A DNA stretch of 41,135 nucleotides from the NCBI GenBank assembly GCA_037447655.1, contig JBBHKE010001791.1:146918-188052 (forward strand), given 5' to 3'. The position numbers were made by a program, and so were the translations under genes. The notes under the pieces were generated by a model that saw only the letters and a program-made list of their open reading frames with translations, did no database searches and was not told where the DNA came from. Below, piece after piece: positions 14,780 through 24,654 of the stretch (the first letter of the stretch is position 1; the number at the start of each line of letters is the position of its first letter). The DNA is from Zygnema cylindricum (lineage: Eukaryota; Streptophyta; Zygnematophyceae; Zygnematales; Zygnemataceae).

Positions 14780-15122
14780 ACAACCGTAATTCATTCGTTC
14801 ATAACGTTTGATAGTTGATTATGTAACTGCGTTTATTTTACATGTAACCTTCGACGGTGGTCCAACGTAACTGACATTCAGCGCGACAAATAATACTAAC
14901 GTCATAATGACGTCAAAATATACGGACTGACAGATTTTGTACGTCTACGTAAGTTAGTGTTGACAATTAGCGCGCACATAGTTATCACCGACATAACCCA
15001 ATATATAATAACTAAAAAAATTAGAGTAAAGTTCATAGTTGAAAAAGGTCGATGACATCAATTAGCGTCCATTACTCTATTTTTTTTTTTTTTTTTTTTA
15101 CTCTAATTACGATTCGCAGTGT
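14780..15122. repeat. MITE copy A (right part)
   Basis: Bases 14868-15122 are a direct copy of 18797-19050. They share ACTGACATTCA, GCGACAAAT and TGACAGATTTTGTACGTCT, a T-tract, and the end ACTCTAATTACGATTCG followed by CAGTGTAGC. The left end is less clear. It belongs to the same family as the copies at 15449, 18449 and 30172. Confidence 0.6.
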
Positions 15123-15370
15123 AGCAAAATGTCAGAATGGCATACCGTCACAGTCACACCAGAGGTCGCAAAAGTCAAAAATTTACATAACCGAAACCGA
15201 CCGTTGTTTTTTTTTCAAAATATGAGTAACCGACGCCCGATCGGGTTATGTCACGCTCCAAAATTGTTAACCATTAACCAACCGGCGTTTACAAAAATAA
15301 AAGTTGACTGAAACTCGATTTCTCGCGACTAACCGTGCTCGCCCGTAATCGAAAAAGTACAAAATTAATT

Positions 15371-16135
15371 AATGTACGACGTATGAATAAGCCAATAATT
15401 ACAATTTGTCGCGTTCCCTAAGATTTGCGAAATAAATAGCGTTTACTACACCGCCAATAGCTATTAGCGTAGTGTACGCTAATTCCGTCCCGTTTTTTTT
15501 TTTTATTCTCCATTAGCGTAGTTCATTCTATTTTTTTCTTTACTCTATTTAGGGTTAATTTTTTAGTACCGTACAAAACGGAAGTACGTCATCTTTTAAA
15601 TAGTGTGGTGTACGGTCAGAGTCAAACCGTACAAAATCGTACCATTTTAAGAGGAAAAGTACAATTCATTTTGTTTAGTAGCCGCGGACGCATGAGAATG
15701 TGCGGTCTAAAAAAGGGATGAAATCGGGTTGTCAAATATCACGTTCGCACATATTCGTCCAACAACCACGTTTCGACCGTGTGAACGTACGATTTGTGTA
15801 CGAATTGTCAGATTTTGAACAAATACCTATATTAGTGTAAGCATGTTTGCGACCGACATTTACTTTTTTCAAAGACCTAAATTATAATTATTAAACAATT
15901 AGAATGTATGTTTTTTTTCAAAATTTTCAAATTCTTAATTAGCGTAAACCACGGTAATTATTCATATACGCTAAATAAACTACTACGCTAATAGCGATTG
16001 GCGGTGTACCGTGTAAGATTTGCGACGCTTCATCGCGTTCCCTAAGATTTGCAAAATGTATAGTGTTACTGCCGTGTCAGATTTGCGACGCTAATCATGA
16101 TGTCACGTACTTCCACGATACCAAAGAGTACAAAT
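15371..16135. repeat. MITE copy C with flanks, direct duplicate of 18373-19128
   Basis: The core 15449-16012 opens CTACACCGCCAATAGCTATT and ends AATAGCGATTGGCGGTGTAC, giving inverted ends of about 20 bases. It is preceded by AATGTACGACGTATGAATAA and a TTTGTCGCGTTCCCTAAGAT block and followed by CGTGTCAGATTTGCGACGCT. Both flanks also surround copy B, so a larger unit was duplicated in direct orientation. This segment is absent from the right hAT arm at the matching position. Confidence 0.7.
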
Positions 16136-16499
16136 TATTATGACGTTTCACTACGCGGTTTGTAAAAGCGCATTCTGTCAAAACGTACAATTTCACGTCA
16201 TTATGACGTTTGCACTACGCGGTTTGCGAAAACTGAAAACGTTGTTACATCATAGCGGCGTGAATTAAATCATTTTTTGTACTTTTTTCGTTAATAAGGT
16301 ACAATTATGTACGTAAGCCACACTATTTAAAACGACACTATACTAGAGTTGTTAACGGTGATTCAAAGAGTACCTTGAATAATGTAAAAAAACAATTTAG
16401 AGTTGTTTACTCTTTTTAAAGTTTTTGGGTTAAAATTAGTGGTGACGGAATTAGCGTTGATGACGCTAATTACGATTCGTGGTGTCGTGTTAATGGAAA

Positions 16500-16655
16500 A
16501 CTATAATTAATAATATTATTTAATGCAAGGAGGCATGGCAGGTTATAGTCCACGTATTTAAATAATGTCGTTAACTATATTTTGTGATTTTTGGCTATAA
16601 GTAGTAGCGACTTATTAATACTAATAACAATGAGTGGTGTAGTGGTACATCTCCC
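16500..16655. repeat. Tourist-like MITE copy within left hAT arm
   Basis: The sequence shares AATGCAAGGAGGCATGGCAG, TATAGTCCACGT and ATTTTGTGATTTTTGGC, and the end CTAATAACAATGAGTGGTGT, with the better-preserved element at 37014-37218. An inverted relative lies at about 29935-30060 in the right arm. The left end is blurred by neighbouring repeats. Confidence 0.6.
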
Positions 16656-17306
16656 TTTGCAAAAAAACAGCTCGTGTACCTCTTCTTTTTACTATTTGGT
16701 CTTTTTGCAATCTCCCTTTACGAGTATTTTTCTTCCTCGACAGTCACCTCCTTCAATAGATTTGTTCCTAATTGTGCTTGTAACTCTTAGATTAATGCTT
16801 AAACCCTTATATTAATGTTTATTCTCTCGCAAATCTAATTTTTTCGCTACAATTTTCGAACGGTTTTTCTTTCGACTACGATACTATGTTATGAATTTTG
16901 CAAAAAATGTAAAGTTTGAATTGTGTATGTTTAAAAAAAAATCATAGTTTTTCACATAGAAAATCAAGTGACAAAAAACGCATTGTGGTGAGCAAAAAAA
17001 GCATTTTTTTTTTGTAGTATCATATGTAGAAATAAACAAATAACAACCTCGTTCTATTTTCAACTCTATTATACAAATTCTCAACCTCAAACTTAAAACT
17101 ACACAAAATTTATAAATCTAAATTTGGTATACACACGACGCTTTGGAAATTTGATAAAAATAAGCATTCTAGTTTAAAAAAAAAAAGAGCAAAATAACAC
17201 TATAGAAATTGTGAAATACAACAAAGATTTCAAAGAAAAAAAAAATATATATATATATAACTAATACTAAAAAAATAACAATAAATAGAAAACAAAACAA
17301 AAAAAA

Positions 17307-17690
17307 CTATGCATTTAAAATATCTCGGTTAGATCTAACACACAAAAGATCACAAACAATTGAAGCCGCCAGTGAGCTCCTCTTCTTTGTTATCCTGTTT
17401 CGGCATCCGAAAAATTGCATTCAGACATGGAGCTAAAAGCCGGAATAGCTAGAATAGATATAGCAACACCGGCTAGAATAGAAAATCCTTCATCTTTCGC
17501 ACGTACATTTGATTTTTTTTCCACCATTAAATTATGTTAAAGTTCAATCTTTTGTCGTTGGTTAATTTTAAATAAAAATAACGTTTCATTTCGTCGTTAA
17601 CGAGCGTTGTTTTTTCGGTGGTAAAAATAACCTCATTTTCGTCATCGCTCTCACCAGAAAAATTGTGGAAACCGTCTTTACTTCGTGATG
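17307..17690 (-). pseudogene. hAT transposase C-terminal dimerisation region, decayed
   Basis: On the minus strand the sequence reads GFHNFSGESDDENEVIF, then LKLTNDKRLNFNI, WWKK, FSILAGVAISILAIP, SSMSECNFSDAE and RSSLAASIVCDLLCVRSNR, ending at TAG (17307-17309). This order (LNxLxWWK, then hydrophobic ILA, then S.SECNFS, then K/NKRSSL) is the hAT dimerisation domain. An in-frame TAA after FNII and a one-base shift just before KKRSSL break the frame. The copy at 29338-29613 lacks both of these lesions. Confidence 0.75.
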
Positions 17691-18448
17691 TTTTTCGTTT
17701 TTTTGTGATACGTTAGGGACTACCGAAATCAATGTCATCACCGAGGTCGTTTGCGAGTTCTCGAAATTTGACCCTTACGCTTTCAATTCCGGTTTAAGAT
17801 ACCCCGATTATTTCAAGCTTTTATTTTTGTCAGGGATATAAGAGAGCCGCGACAATATGATACTCATGAAGGCCCCACTTCGGTAGTGCAAATTTCACAA
17901 AAAGTTGTTTTAATTTTTACAAGTTCGTGGAATCGGCGGGGCAATCTTTTTCACCGTCATTGTAATGTGTTTTTCTTATCTTACAATGGTTATGGAGAGA
18001 CGATAGTTGAATTGGCCTTGCTTTCTTTCACTAGGTAATACTGAGCAATTTCACCATTTTTTTTATTTTCGAAGTTTGTTTTGGATTGTAGTTTTAAGGG
18101 AAGCGAGGATGTTTTTCTCCAATTTAGTGTATCACTAAGTTTTGTTTGAATTGTGGTCGAGTTTCTCTAGCTTAAATAGCAATTCAATTTATGATTTATT
18201 GTTTGACACAAGTGAGTAAGCCAATAATTAGGATTAGTCATAGGAAATTGACGTAATAGTTTGATTTTCACTGATTTATTATCCAATTTTTACTATATGT
18301 CGCATGACATTGACATAATAATATGATATATTTGTGGAAACACAGTATAAAATGCATAATTAGCACTTTGCAATAATGTACGACGTATGAATAAGCCAAT
18401 GATTACGATTTGTCGCGTTCCCTAAGATTTGCGAAATGAATAGTGTTA

Positions 18449-19050
18449 CTACACCGTGAATCGTAATTAGAGTAAATAACGCTAATTCAGTCGCCTTATA
18501 TTTCGACCCTATCACTTTAAATAGAGTGAATGGTTCTAAATTTTTTATTATGCTATTTAAGGTAGGGTTTAGTTAGCGTAAAAAATTATTATATATGTTC
18601 GTTTTAAATAGTGTGGAGTATGGATGACGTACGACCATGCAGAATTGTACTTTTATAAGTAAAAAGGTACAAATAATGATTTAATATAATCGCGCTCGCA
18701 CGTGAAATCGCACTAAACAAAAAATCAATCACATCGAAAAAAAGTCATTCGCATAACCCTCGTCCGTCGACAGCATCGTCGTCAGTGTGAACATTAACTG
18801 ACATTCAACGCGACAAATATTACTAACGTTATAATGACGTCAAAAGTATACGGTCTGACAGATTTTGTACGTCTGCGTAATTTAGTGTTCATAATTTCAG
18901 CGCGGATAATTATTGTCGACATAACCCAATATAGAGTACTGAAATAAATTAGAGTAAACTTCCTCTGTGAAAACGTTATATCACAAAAATTAGCGTTCAT
19001 AACTCTAATTGTTTTTTTTTTTTTTTACTCTAATTACGATTCGTGGTGTA
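18449..19050. repeat. MITE copy B, about 600 bp
   Basis: The ends are CTACACCGTGAATCGTAATT and AATTACGATTCGTGGTGTAC, inverted over about 20 bases and continuing as AGAGTAAA/TTTACTCT. The internal block near 18608 (TAAATAGTGTGG, then GTAC-rich sequence and AATGATTTAA) is shared with copies C, D and the segment near 30730. It is non-coding. Confidence 0.7.
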
Positions 19051-19490
19051 CAGTACAGTACCGTGTCAGATTTGCGACGCTAATCATGATGTCACGTACT
19101 TCCACGATACCAAAGAGTACAAAGTACAATAATGTTGGATTATAAGGACGGTACATAATTTTCATTTTTTTTTGTTTTTTGCTTGACCTACCGTTACCGA
19201 CTTTTTTTGGTGAATCACGACCGCGACCGCCCGTCCACCAAAATTTGGCAACCGAATCCTTTTCGGATCCGGCGCGGGCGGTCGGCTAATGGTCGGTCAC
19301 GGTTTCGGTTGACCGAGGTCGGTTGATTCACCAGAAAAAAAAAAGTCGGTAACGGTCGGTCAAGCAAAAACCGAAAAAAAATTGAAAATATTGTATTTTT
19401 TTCAACATAATTGTACTTTATAATTTTGGTATCGTGGAAGTACGTGACATCATGATTTGCGTCGCAAATCAGACACGGTACTGAAACTAT
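19041..19490. repeat. Near-complete fold-back (hairpin) repeat, about 450 bp
   Basis: Outer arms at 19055-19120 (CCGTGTCAGATTTGCGACGC, then ATCATGATGTCACGTACTTC) match the reverse complement of 19425-19482. Inner arms at 19160-19220 (TTGCTTGACCTACCGTTACC) match the reverse complement of 19330-19385. Only the centre, around the CGGATCCGGCGCGGGCGG region at 19264, is unpaired. The outer arm is also present without its partner at about 16060-16125. Confidence 0.75.
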
Positions 19491-19830
19491 TCCTTTCGCG
19501 AATCTTATTAAAAGCAAAGGGCTGCAAATCGTAATATATTGTAAAGTATTAATTATGTACTTTTTACGGTGTTACCAAAAATATGTCAAATTATTGTGTC
19601 AATATCACGTGAGATATCGTAAATATTGGTTTCCTCTTATATCGTACATTATTGCAAAGTGCTAATCATGCGTTTTATACCGTGCTTCCACAAGTGTATC
19701 ATATTATTATGTCAATGTCATGCGACATGTATTAATTATTAGTTAATAAATCAACGGAAATCAAATTATTACGTCAATTTCCAACAACAAATCCTAATTA
19801 TTAGCTTATTCACGTGTTTCAAATAATAAG

Positions 19831-19907
19831 GGTGCGGCCTCATGTGGCTGTAACTTAGCTAACTTACTTTGTATTTTAGCGCGGATCCGGCGGACCCGGA
19901 TTTTTGG
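19831..19907. other. Left flank of the gypsy element
   Basis: Seventy-seven bases ending GCGCGGATCCGGCGGACCCG then GATTTTTGG. The five bases before the LTR (TTTGG) do not match the five after the other LTR (TCTAG), so no target duplication is seen. Confidence 0.6.
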
Positions 19908-20375
19908 TGTAAAAGAGACAATGTGCACCATAATGCACAGCGGAAAACTCCAAAGATCTCTCCGTAGCAACAGTAAGGCACACAGTACTCACAGATAAAA
20001 ATTGCACTTTATTAACCAATAGGAGATTACAAGATGGTGCGCTCACTGCGAAGGTCTACTCAAAGAGCTTACTGTTGACCAAGTCTACTCCGCTATTTAA
20101 ACTATCCATCCACTAGTCGACCTAGTACTTTACAGCTGTACACATGGACCTTCACGGTCAACCTAGATCTATCCAAACTATCCTTTTAGAACTTTGCAGC
20201 TCGATCTACATTCTGTGGCGTTGCTATGCTGCTACGCTGCGCTGCTATATTATGCTGCTAAGTTGCTACATTGCTCTGCTACGCTACCCTGGCGTCGCAG
20301 CTGCGCTGCTCTGAAACCGCAACTACAGCAACTTCACTTCCACAATATAGTACACCTTTTTGTAACCCTGTTACA
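19908..20375 (-). repeat. 3' LTR of the gypsy element
   Basis: 468 bases, TGTAAAAGAGAC...CCCTGTTACA on the plus strand. It contains TTTATT at 20008-20013, which is AATAAA on the element strand, and a degenerate GCTGCTA-rich stretch at 20217-20310 (ATGCTGCTACGCTGCGCTGC). It pairs with 27601-28067. Confidence 0.93.
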
Positions 20376-20390
20376 GTGCCTCCCACTAGG
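20376..20390 (-). other. Polypurine tract of the gypsy element
   Basis: On the element strand, CCTAGTGGGAGGCAC lies directly before the LTR start TGTAACAGGG. A purine-rich GTGGGAGG run here is the expected primer for plus-strand DNA synthesis. Confidence 0.7.
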
Positions 20391-20419
20391 GATTCACCGT
20401 CCCGCTGAACCTTATTTCC

Positions 20420-21505
20420 TCAAGGAAACTGCAGTCCACGGATTATGCCGTAAGTCTCATCGCGGTACTCCTCAAATTCCTGTCGAAGAGTGTCAAGTTG
20501 ACTTTGGAGCTGCTCACATCTAGTCTCCAGCAGCGCAATATGATGGTCCGCCGCTGCCAAACGTCTCCGAGTGATTCGCTCCCGAGCGTGGTCTTCCCCT
20601 TCCTTCGGTACCTTCGCTGGTGCCTCCGATTGCGGTGGAATGGCCCCTTGGGCAGGTTCTTTAGATGTCGAAACTTGGGGAGCTTCAGGTTCTTCGGCTT
20701 GTTGTGCTTGTTCCACCACCTCCTCTGTCGGTTCCCACAGAGGTACTTTCTTTAATTTAAAGGAAACATGTTTTCTGGCAGCTCGGGCCCGCTGCAGTGC
20801 GTTCTTTCAGGCAAGCTTGAGTGCCCGTACATCAAGTGTGACCTCCGCCCGAGAGATGATGTCATGCAGTTGCACATCCCATGAGTGATAATGGTGGAGC
20901 AACCCGGGAACATCCACTATGTATCGATAGTTGTCCTCGACTACTTCCACAAACGGCAGGGCACGTGGGTTTAGTTGCATGTAACCTTTGTGGTTCTTCC
21001 CTAAGTCCTTTGTCCTCATGAAATTCCATGCCAGGTGTGACGGCACGTCGGCCCGGTTATAGATAGGGTCCCCAGGTTTTCCTGTACGCAACTCTTCGGG
21101 CCACTCCGAAGGATCCTAATAAAAACGCTTAGCGAAGCTGAAGGTGAGATCCGGATGGCGCTTGTCGATAGGGGATGGGAAGAGGAAATCGGGGATCTCT
21201 TCTCCTTTGTCACTCTCTCCGTCCGTGTCCCCTCTATCCCCTCGAAGGAGAAATACATCGTCTCTGCTGGGGTATTGCGCTTCCGCCTTCTTTTCCGCGC
21301 TTTCCGAGGAGTGTTCGTCAGGAGTGCTCTCGTTATTGGGGTCTCTCATCACCTCCAAGTCAGATGCACGCTCCTCTAATAGCCGAGGTGTCGGTTCCCG
21401 ATCTGGTTCCTCAGCGTCCGAGATCTCATGATCCTCTTCCTCCTCCTGATCCCCTTCCTTGAATGATTGTTCTCGGGGTTCGTAAATTTTCTTACCCTTC
21501 TCCAC
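20420..21505 (-). pseudogene. Extra sense-strand reading frame between chromodomain and 3' LTR
   Basis: One frame of about 360 codons on the element strand, interrupted only by TAG near 21117 and TGA near 20808. It divides into a strongly acidic Glu/Asp/Ser-rich segment (EEEEDHEISDAEEPDREPTP), a middle section with RADVPSHLAWNFMRTKDLGK and YIVDVPGLLHHYHSWDVQLH, and a C-terminal Pro/Ala linker followed by a probable coiled coil (IALLETRCEQLQSQLDTLRQ). It ends just before the polypurine tract. The frame overlaps the end of the chromodomain frame by about 14 bases and has no ATG at its head, so a frameshifted continuation of pol is as likely as a separate gene. It resembles no gag, pol or envelope domain I know; no signal peptide or membrane segment is evident. 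Function unknown. Confidence 0.6.
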
Positions 21506-22380
21506 CGCTGGTCTCTACCGGTCCTGCCCCGCTACTAGTTGTTTCGTCCGGTTCACATGTTGCCTCTACCTTCCTCCTCCAGTCTGCTTCTACCATGATC
21601 TCCGCTGCCACTAACAATCTCTCCGGTCGAGGCACATCTCCTTGCCCTACGTGTAGAAGTCTCCTTCTTTTTGGTGGCGGAGAGGACGAGGACGCCATGG
21701 ATATTGTTGTGCCCGACAATTCCGGTAACTCGAGAAGTGCAGGTAAGCTGGCCGTGCGGAGGGAGACACTCTCTAGACTGCCTTGACTATGTTGGCCGCG
21801 AGGGCTAGTGGCGGCTTTAACAGGAAGGGTTGAGGGTTTCACAATTGGACTCTTCCAAGCGCCGCAGCGTGCGAGAGTATCGCAGCGTCCAACAGTTAGT
21901 AAACTCCGTTGCTGCGGTGAAACCGAGGGTTCGTCGTCCCCAATGTGGTGAAACACAACTGCGCCGTTGCCATTTCCTGTCAGCGCAGCAGTGTCGCTGC
22001 AATCCTCTGACGGTACCGAGGCCATGCTGCGCTTCGGTGGCTGCGCTACCATAGCGCTGCAGTCTGTTAACTTTGCCGCTGCGTTTCGTCGCCGTGTTCC
22101 CAATATGATCGCGATGGTTACGATACTGCAATTTTTTTTCTTATTGCATCCGCTGCGATTGCCCCCCCAATTAAGCTGAGTGACCGCACTCTGCGTAAAC
22201 CGACGCAGCAGCTCCAGTGAATGTAGGTCCTCCTCATCCACCCAAGAGTCGTCCTCAATACCGTAGCCTTTCCAACGCACTAAATATTGGGTGGAGGTAG
22301 AATTCTGATAGCGACGCGATTGAAGGATCTCCTCCACCTCATACTTGTCTGAAGTGCCCCGAATGGGAGGTAAAGGGGTG
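21492..22380 (-). pseudogene. Chromodomain and long C-terminal tail of gypsy pol
   Basis: After a Pro-rich link (TPLPPIRGTSDKYEVEEIL) comes a chromodomain, YLVRWKGYGIEDDSWVDEED, with aromatic and acidic residues placed as in HP1-like folds. Such domains are thought to steer integration towards particular chromatin. About 230 further residues follow, rich in Ser, Pro and basic residues (SPPPKRRRLLHVGQGDVPRP), longer than the short tails I know in this class. The frame ends at TAA 21492-21494. Confidence 0.82.
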
Positions 22381-23620
22381 TTTGGTCGTCGACGAGGAAA
22401 AACCGAATCGGTGTCGCGAAATGGTTTGAGAAGGGAAACATGGAAGACATTGTGGATATGCTAGTCCTTTGGTATATCCAACTTATAAGCCACTTCTCCC
22501 ACCCTCGAAAGAACGGTGAACAAGCCCGTGAATTTTGGTGCCAACTTCGTAGAGAGGGCACCCGGTAGCGATAAGTTCTCCATACTAAGGCGAACCTTAT
22601 CACCCACGCTGAATACCACGTCCTTCTGGTGAGCGTCGGCCTATGATTTTTGACGATCCTTTGCAAGTTGGAGCGCCTTCGCCGTCTTTTCCAGGTTCCT
22701 TTGCAGCGTTTCGGCAAAATCTATAGCTGATGGTGTATGGTAGTCCGCGGCCAATAAAGTTTGGGGAAGGGTGGGCTGTCGTCCATTGAGGGAGAACCGC
22801 GTGGGGTTCGTGGACGAGTGCACCGCACTGTTATACGCCACCTCAATTGCCGTTAAATGGTTCACCAAATCCGTTTGGTGCACCGAGACATAAGCCCGCA
22901 AGGCCTCCTCCAAAGTCGTATTCATCCTTTCGGTCTGACCATCAGCTTGAGGGTGGTAAGCTGTGGACATAGCCAACTGCGTTCCACACAGCTCGAACAG
23001 ATTTTTCCAAAAGTGGCTCAGGAATTTTCGATCCCGGTCGCTGACGATCCTCTTTGGAAGTCCGTGATGGCGGAATATCTCCCGAAAGAATAAGTGAGCC
23101 ACATCTCGCGCTGTGGCTATGGTTGACGTGGGTAGGAAATGAGCCATTTTTGTTAAGTAATCGACGACGACGAAGATGGAGTCGTAGCCCTCCCTAGTCA
23201 GCGGAAGAGCCACGATGAAATCCATCAAAATTGCCTCCCAAGGAATAGATGGTATCGGAAGGGGTTGTAACAGACCTTGGTGAACCGATTCCGATTTATT
23301 CCTATTACAAGAGTCACACGTCCGGACATACTCCGCAATGTCCCGAGTCATGTTCGGCCAATAATATACCTTAGCGACACGTGCGATTGTTTTATCTCGC
23401 CCGAAATGTCCATTGAGCGGTTCGTCATGACTTATTTTAAGTATGCCATGACGTAACTCCTGGTTTGTCGGAACGTAAAGTTTGGTTGTCTTACTAGGTC
23501 TGTATCGCCACATACCATTGGCGGTTTGAATTAATAATTTCCATTGAATGAGGTCCTTAATTGCCTCGTCTTCATCGTATGCAGCCTATTCGACTTAACC
23601 ACTGTTCGTCCACTTGTACC
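22381..23620 (-). pseudogene. Gypsy integrase with H2C2 zinc finger, core and GPF/Y module
   Basis: The N-terminal zinc-binding region is H...H..C..C (HDEPLNGHFGRDKTIARVAK to CDSCNRN). The catalytic core follows with DFIVALPLTREGYDSIFVVV and VVDYLTKMAHFLP, then TAYHPQADGQTERMNTTLEE, supplying the Asp, Asp and Glu positions. The C-terminal module contains KLAPKFTGLFTVLSRVGE. An in-frame TAG at 22641-22643 and another at 22461-22463 interrupt it. A one-base shift near 23585, between WLSRI and AYDEDEAIKDL, separates it from the RNase H linker. The broken copy cannot act on its own. Confidence 0.88.
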
Positions 23621-23755
23621 GTACTGGTCACTGCGCTAAGTTTCGGATCCTGCGCTGCGTTCGACGTTGCGGTGTGTTTTTCACAAAGCTTGTGTTTTCA
23701 TCCTGCGATGGTGGCGATTGGTGCTCCGTCACCGGCGCACCTACACCGGGTCTTC

Positions 23756-24654
23756 AATTCAGTGGTCTCCATTGACCCAAAGAATGAGCAACCTATGTAA
23801 AGCCTCTAGGATAATATTTGCCCCTTCTACTTTCTCGCTGAATAAGCGCCGCCCAAGCACACAAATATTCTGACCACTCTCACCCCTGTGAGGACAAAAC
23901 TCCCCTGAGTCAAACGCAAAAAGAATCACTGAATTTGCTCCCTTGAGTAGTAAGTTATGGCTGGTCAAAGATGACATTTATAGTTACAAGCTCTCTTAGA
24001 GAGAGGTACCTAAATTTCACTAAGTCCTGGTCTGCCTACTTACGACTGCCTACTACTAAACCCTAGTCCAATAGAAACACTATATAGTACAAGAAGGTAC
24101 ACTAGGCGATGTACTTATTGTACGGCTATTGTACGACATGGCTTTCAAAGTGACGCCTGTCAAAACAAAGCCATGGTTCATCCTCCCATCTTCTCCGGTA
24201 TCCAATAGTATGGTGCCACGTGGCGTCGCGTGACGCTATCCCCAAAGGCCGCCAAAAGTTTATTACAAGTGGCGGCTGCAATTGTGGCTGTCCGATCATT
24301 TGTATTTATGCGGCTTCGATTCGTTTCCATGTATGATTGATTAATGCGTGTTTTCGTTAGTCTGCTGCAAATTAATCTGTTTAACAAATAGATAAATTTG
24401 CGTGAAACATAATACGTATATCGTTTTTGCTAGTGTCTTAATGGATAAGGCTTAGGTCTATATAGTAGTCTGCATACCCCGGTTCAAATCTGACCAAAGG
24501 CAGTATATTGCTACAAATAGTAAAATACCTTCTATTTCATTCTACCTCCTTCTAAATGACGCGGCAGCCATGGCGTGCCTTTGGTTCTCTCTTTCTCTCT
24601 CTTTACATTCTAACTAAAATATAGAAGTGAACTATTATTTACCTCTTTTCAACA
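23756..24654. mobile_element. About 900 bp insertion in the gypsy pol, class unresolved
   Basis: Pol reading stops after DALSRRP at 24655 and resumes about 900 bases on. Both junctions carry GGGTCTTC (23748-23755 and 24655-24662), as expected of a target duplication of 5-8 bases. The inserted DNA runs AATTCAGTGGTCTCC...CTCTTTTCAACA on the plus strand. On the minus strand it has a TATA-like CTATATAGTG near 24090 and could be a solo LTR, but the ends are not a clean TG..CA. It also contains an A/B-box-like segment described separately. Confidence 0.6.
24431..24500 (+). repeat. tRNA-derived, SINE-like promoter boxes
   Basis: TAGTGTCTTAATGG at 24431-24444 resembles an A box and GGTTCAAATC at 24481-24490 is a near-consensus B box, spaced as in tRNA-derived SINE heads. 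The surrounding bases do not fold into a full cloverleaf, so this is not called as a tRNA gene. It lies inside the insertion in gypsy pol. Confidence 0.4.

Larger units (their letters stand above)
15160..18190 (-). mobile_element. hAT-type DNA transposon remnant, left arm of inverted pair
   Basis: The segment starts with CAGAGGTCGCAAAAGTCAAA at 15160, a terminus of hAT character. Its reverse complement recurs from 31305 leftward, including the ACCGAAACCGACCG stretch. Homology with the right arm continues, with indels, to about 18190, where CGACCACAATTCAAACAAAA is shared on the minus strand. It contains the decayed C-terminal end of a hAT transposase on the minus strand (17307-17690) and nested MITEs. 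The 5' half of the element is not visible here. No 8-base target duplication is shared by the outer ends of the two arms. Confidence 0.7.
18205..19830. mobile_element. Repeat element with about 180-base inverted ends
   Basis: Bases 18205-18380 match the reverse complement of about 19640-19830. Shared blocks include GGAAATTGACGTAATA, GTCGCATGACATTGACATAA and TTAGCACTTTGCAATAATGT. Between the arms lie MITE copy B (18449-19050) and the fold-back at 19041-19490. The arrangement could be a non-autonomous MULE-like element with long ends or an inverted duplication. No transposase is visible and no target duplication could be fixed. Confidence 0.55.

Noticed and set aside
19215-19517. 100-codon minus-strand frame
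   Set aside because: It lies entirely in the arms of the fold-back repeat and reflects that sequence.
23759-23977. 72-codon minus-strand frame in the pol insertion
   Set aside because: No recognised domain; position fits LTR-like or repeat DNA, not a gene.
24425-24500. Candidate tRNA gene
   Set aside because: A B-box-like GGTTCAAATC is present, but acceptor, anticodon and T stems do not pair.
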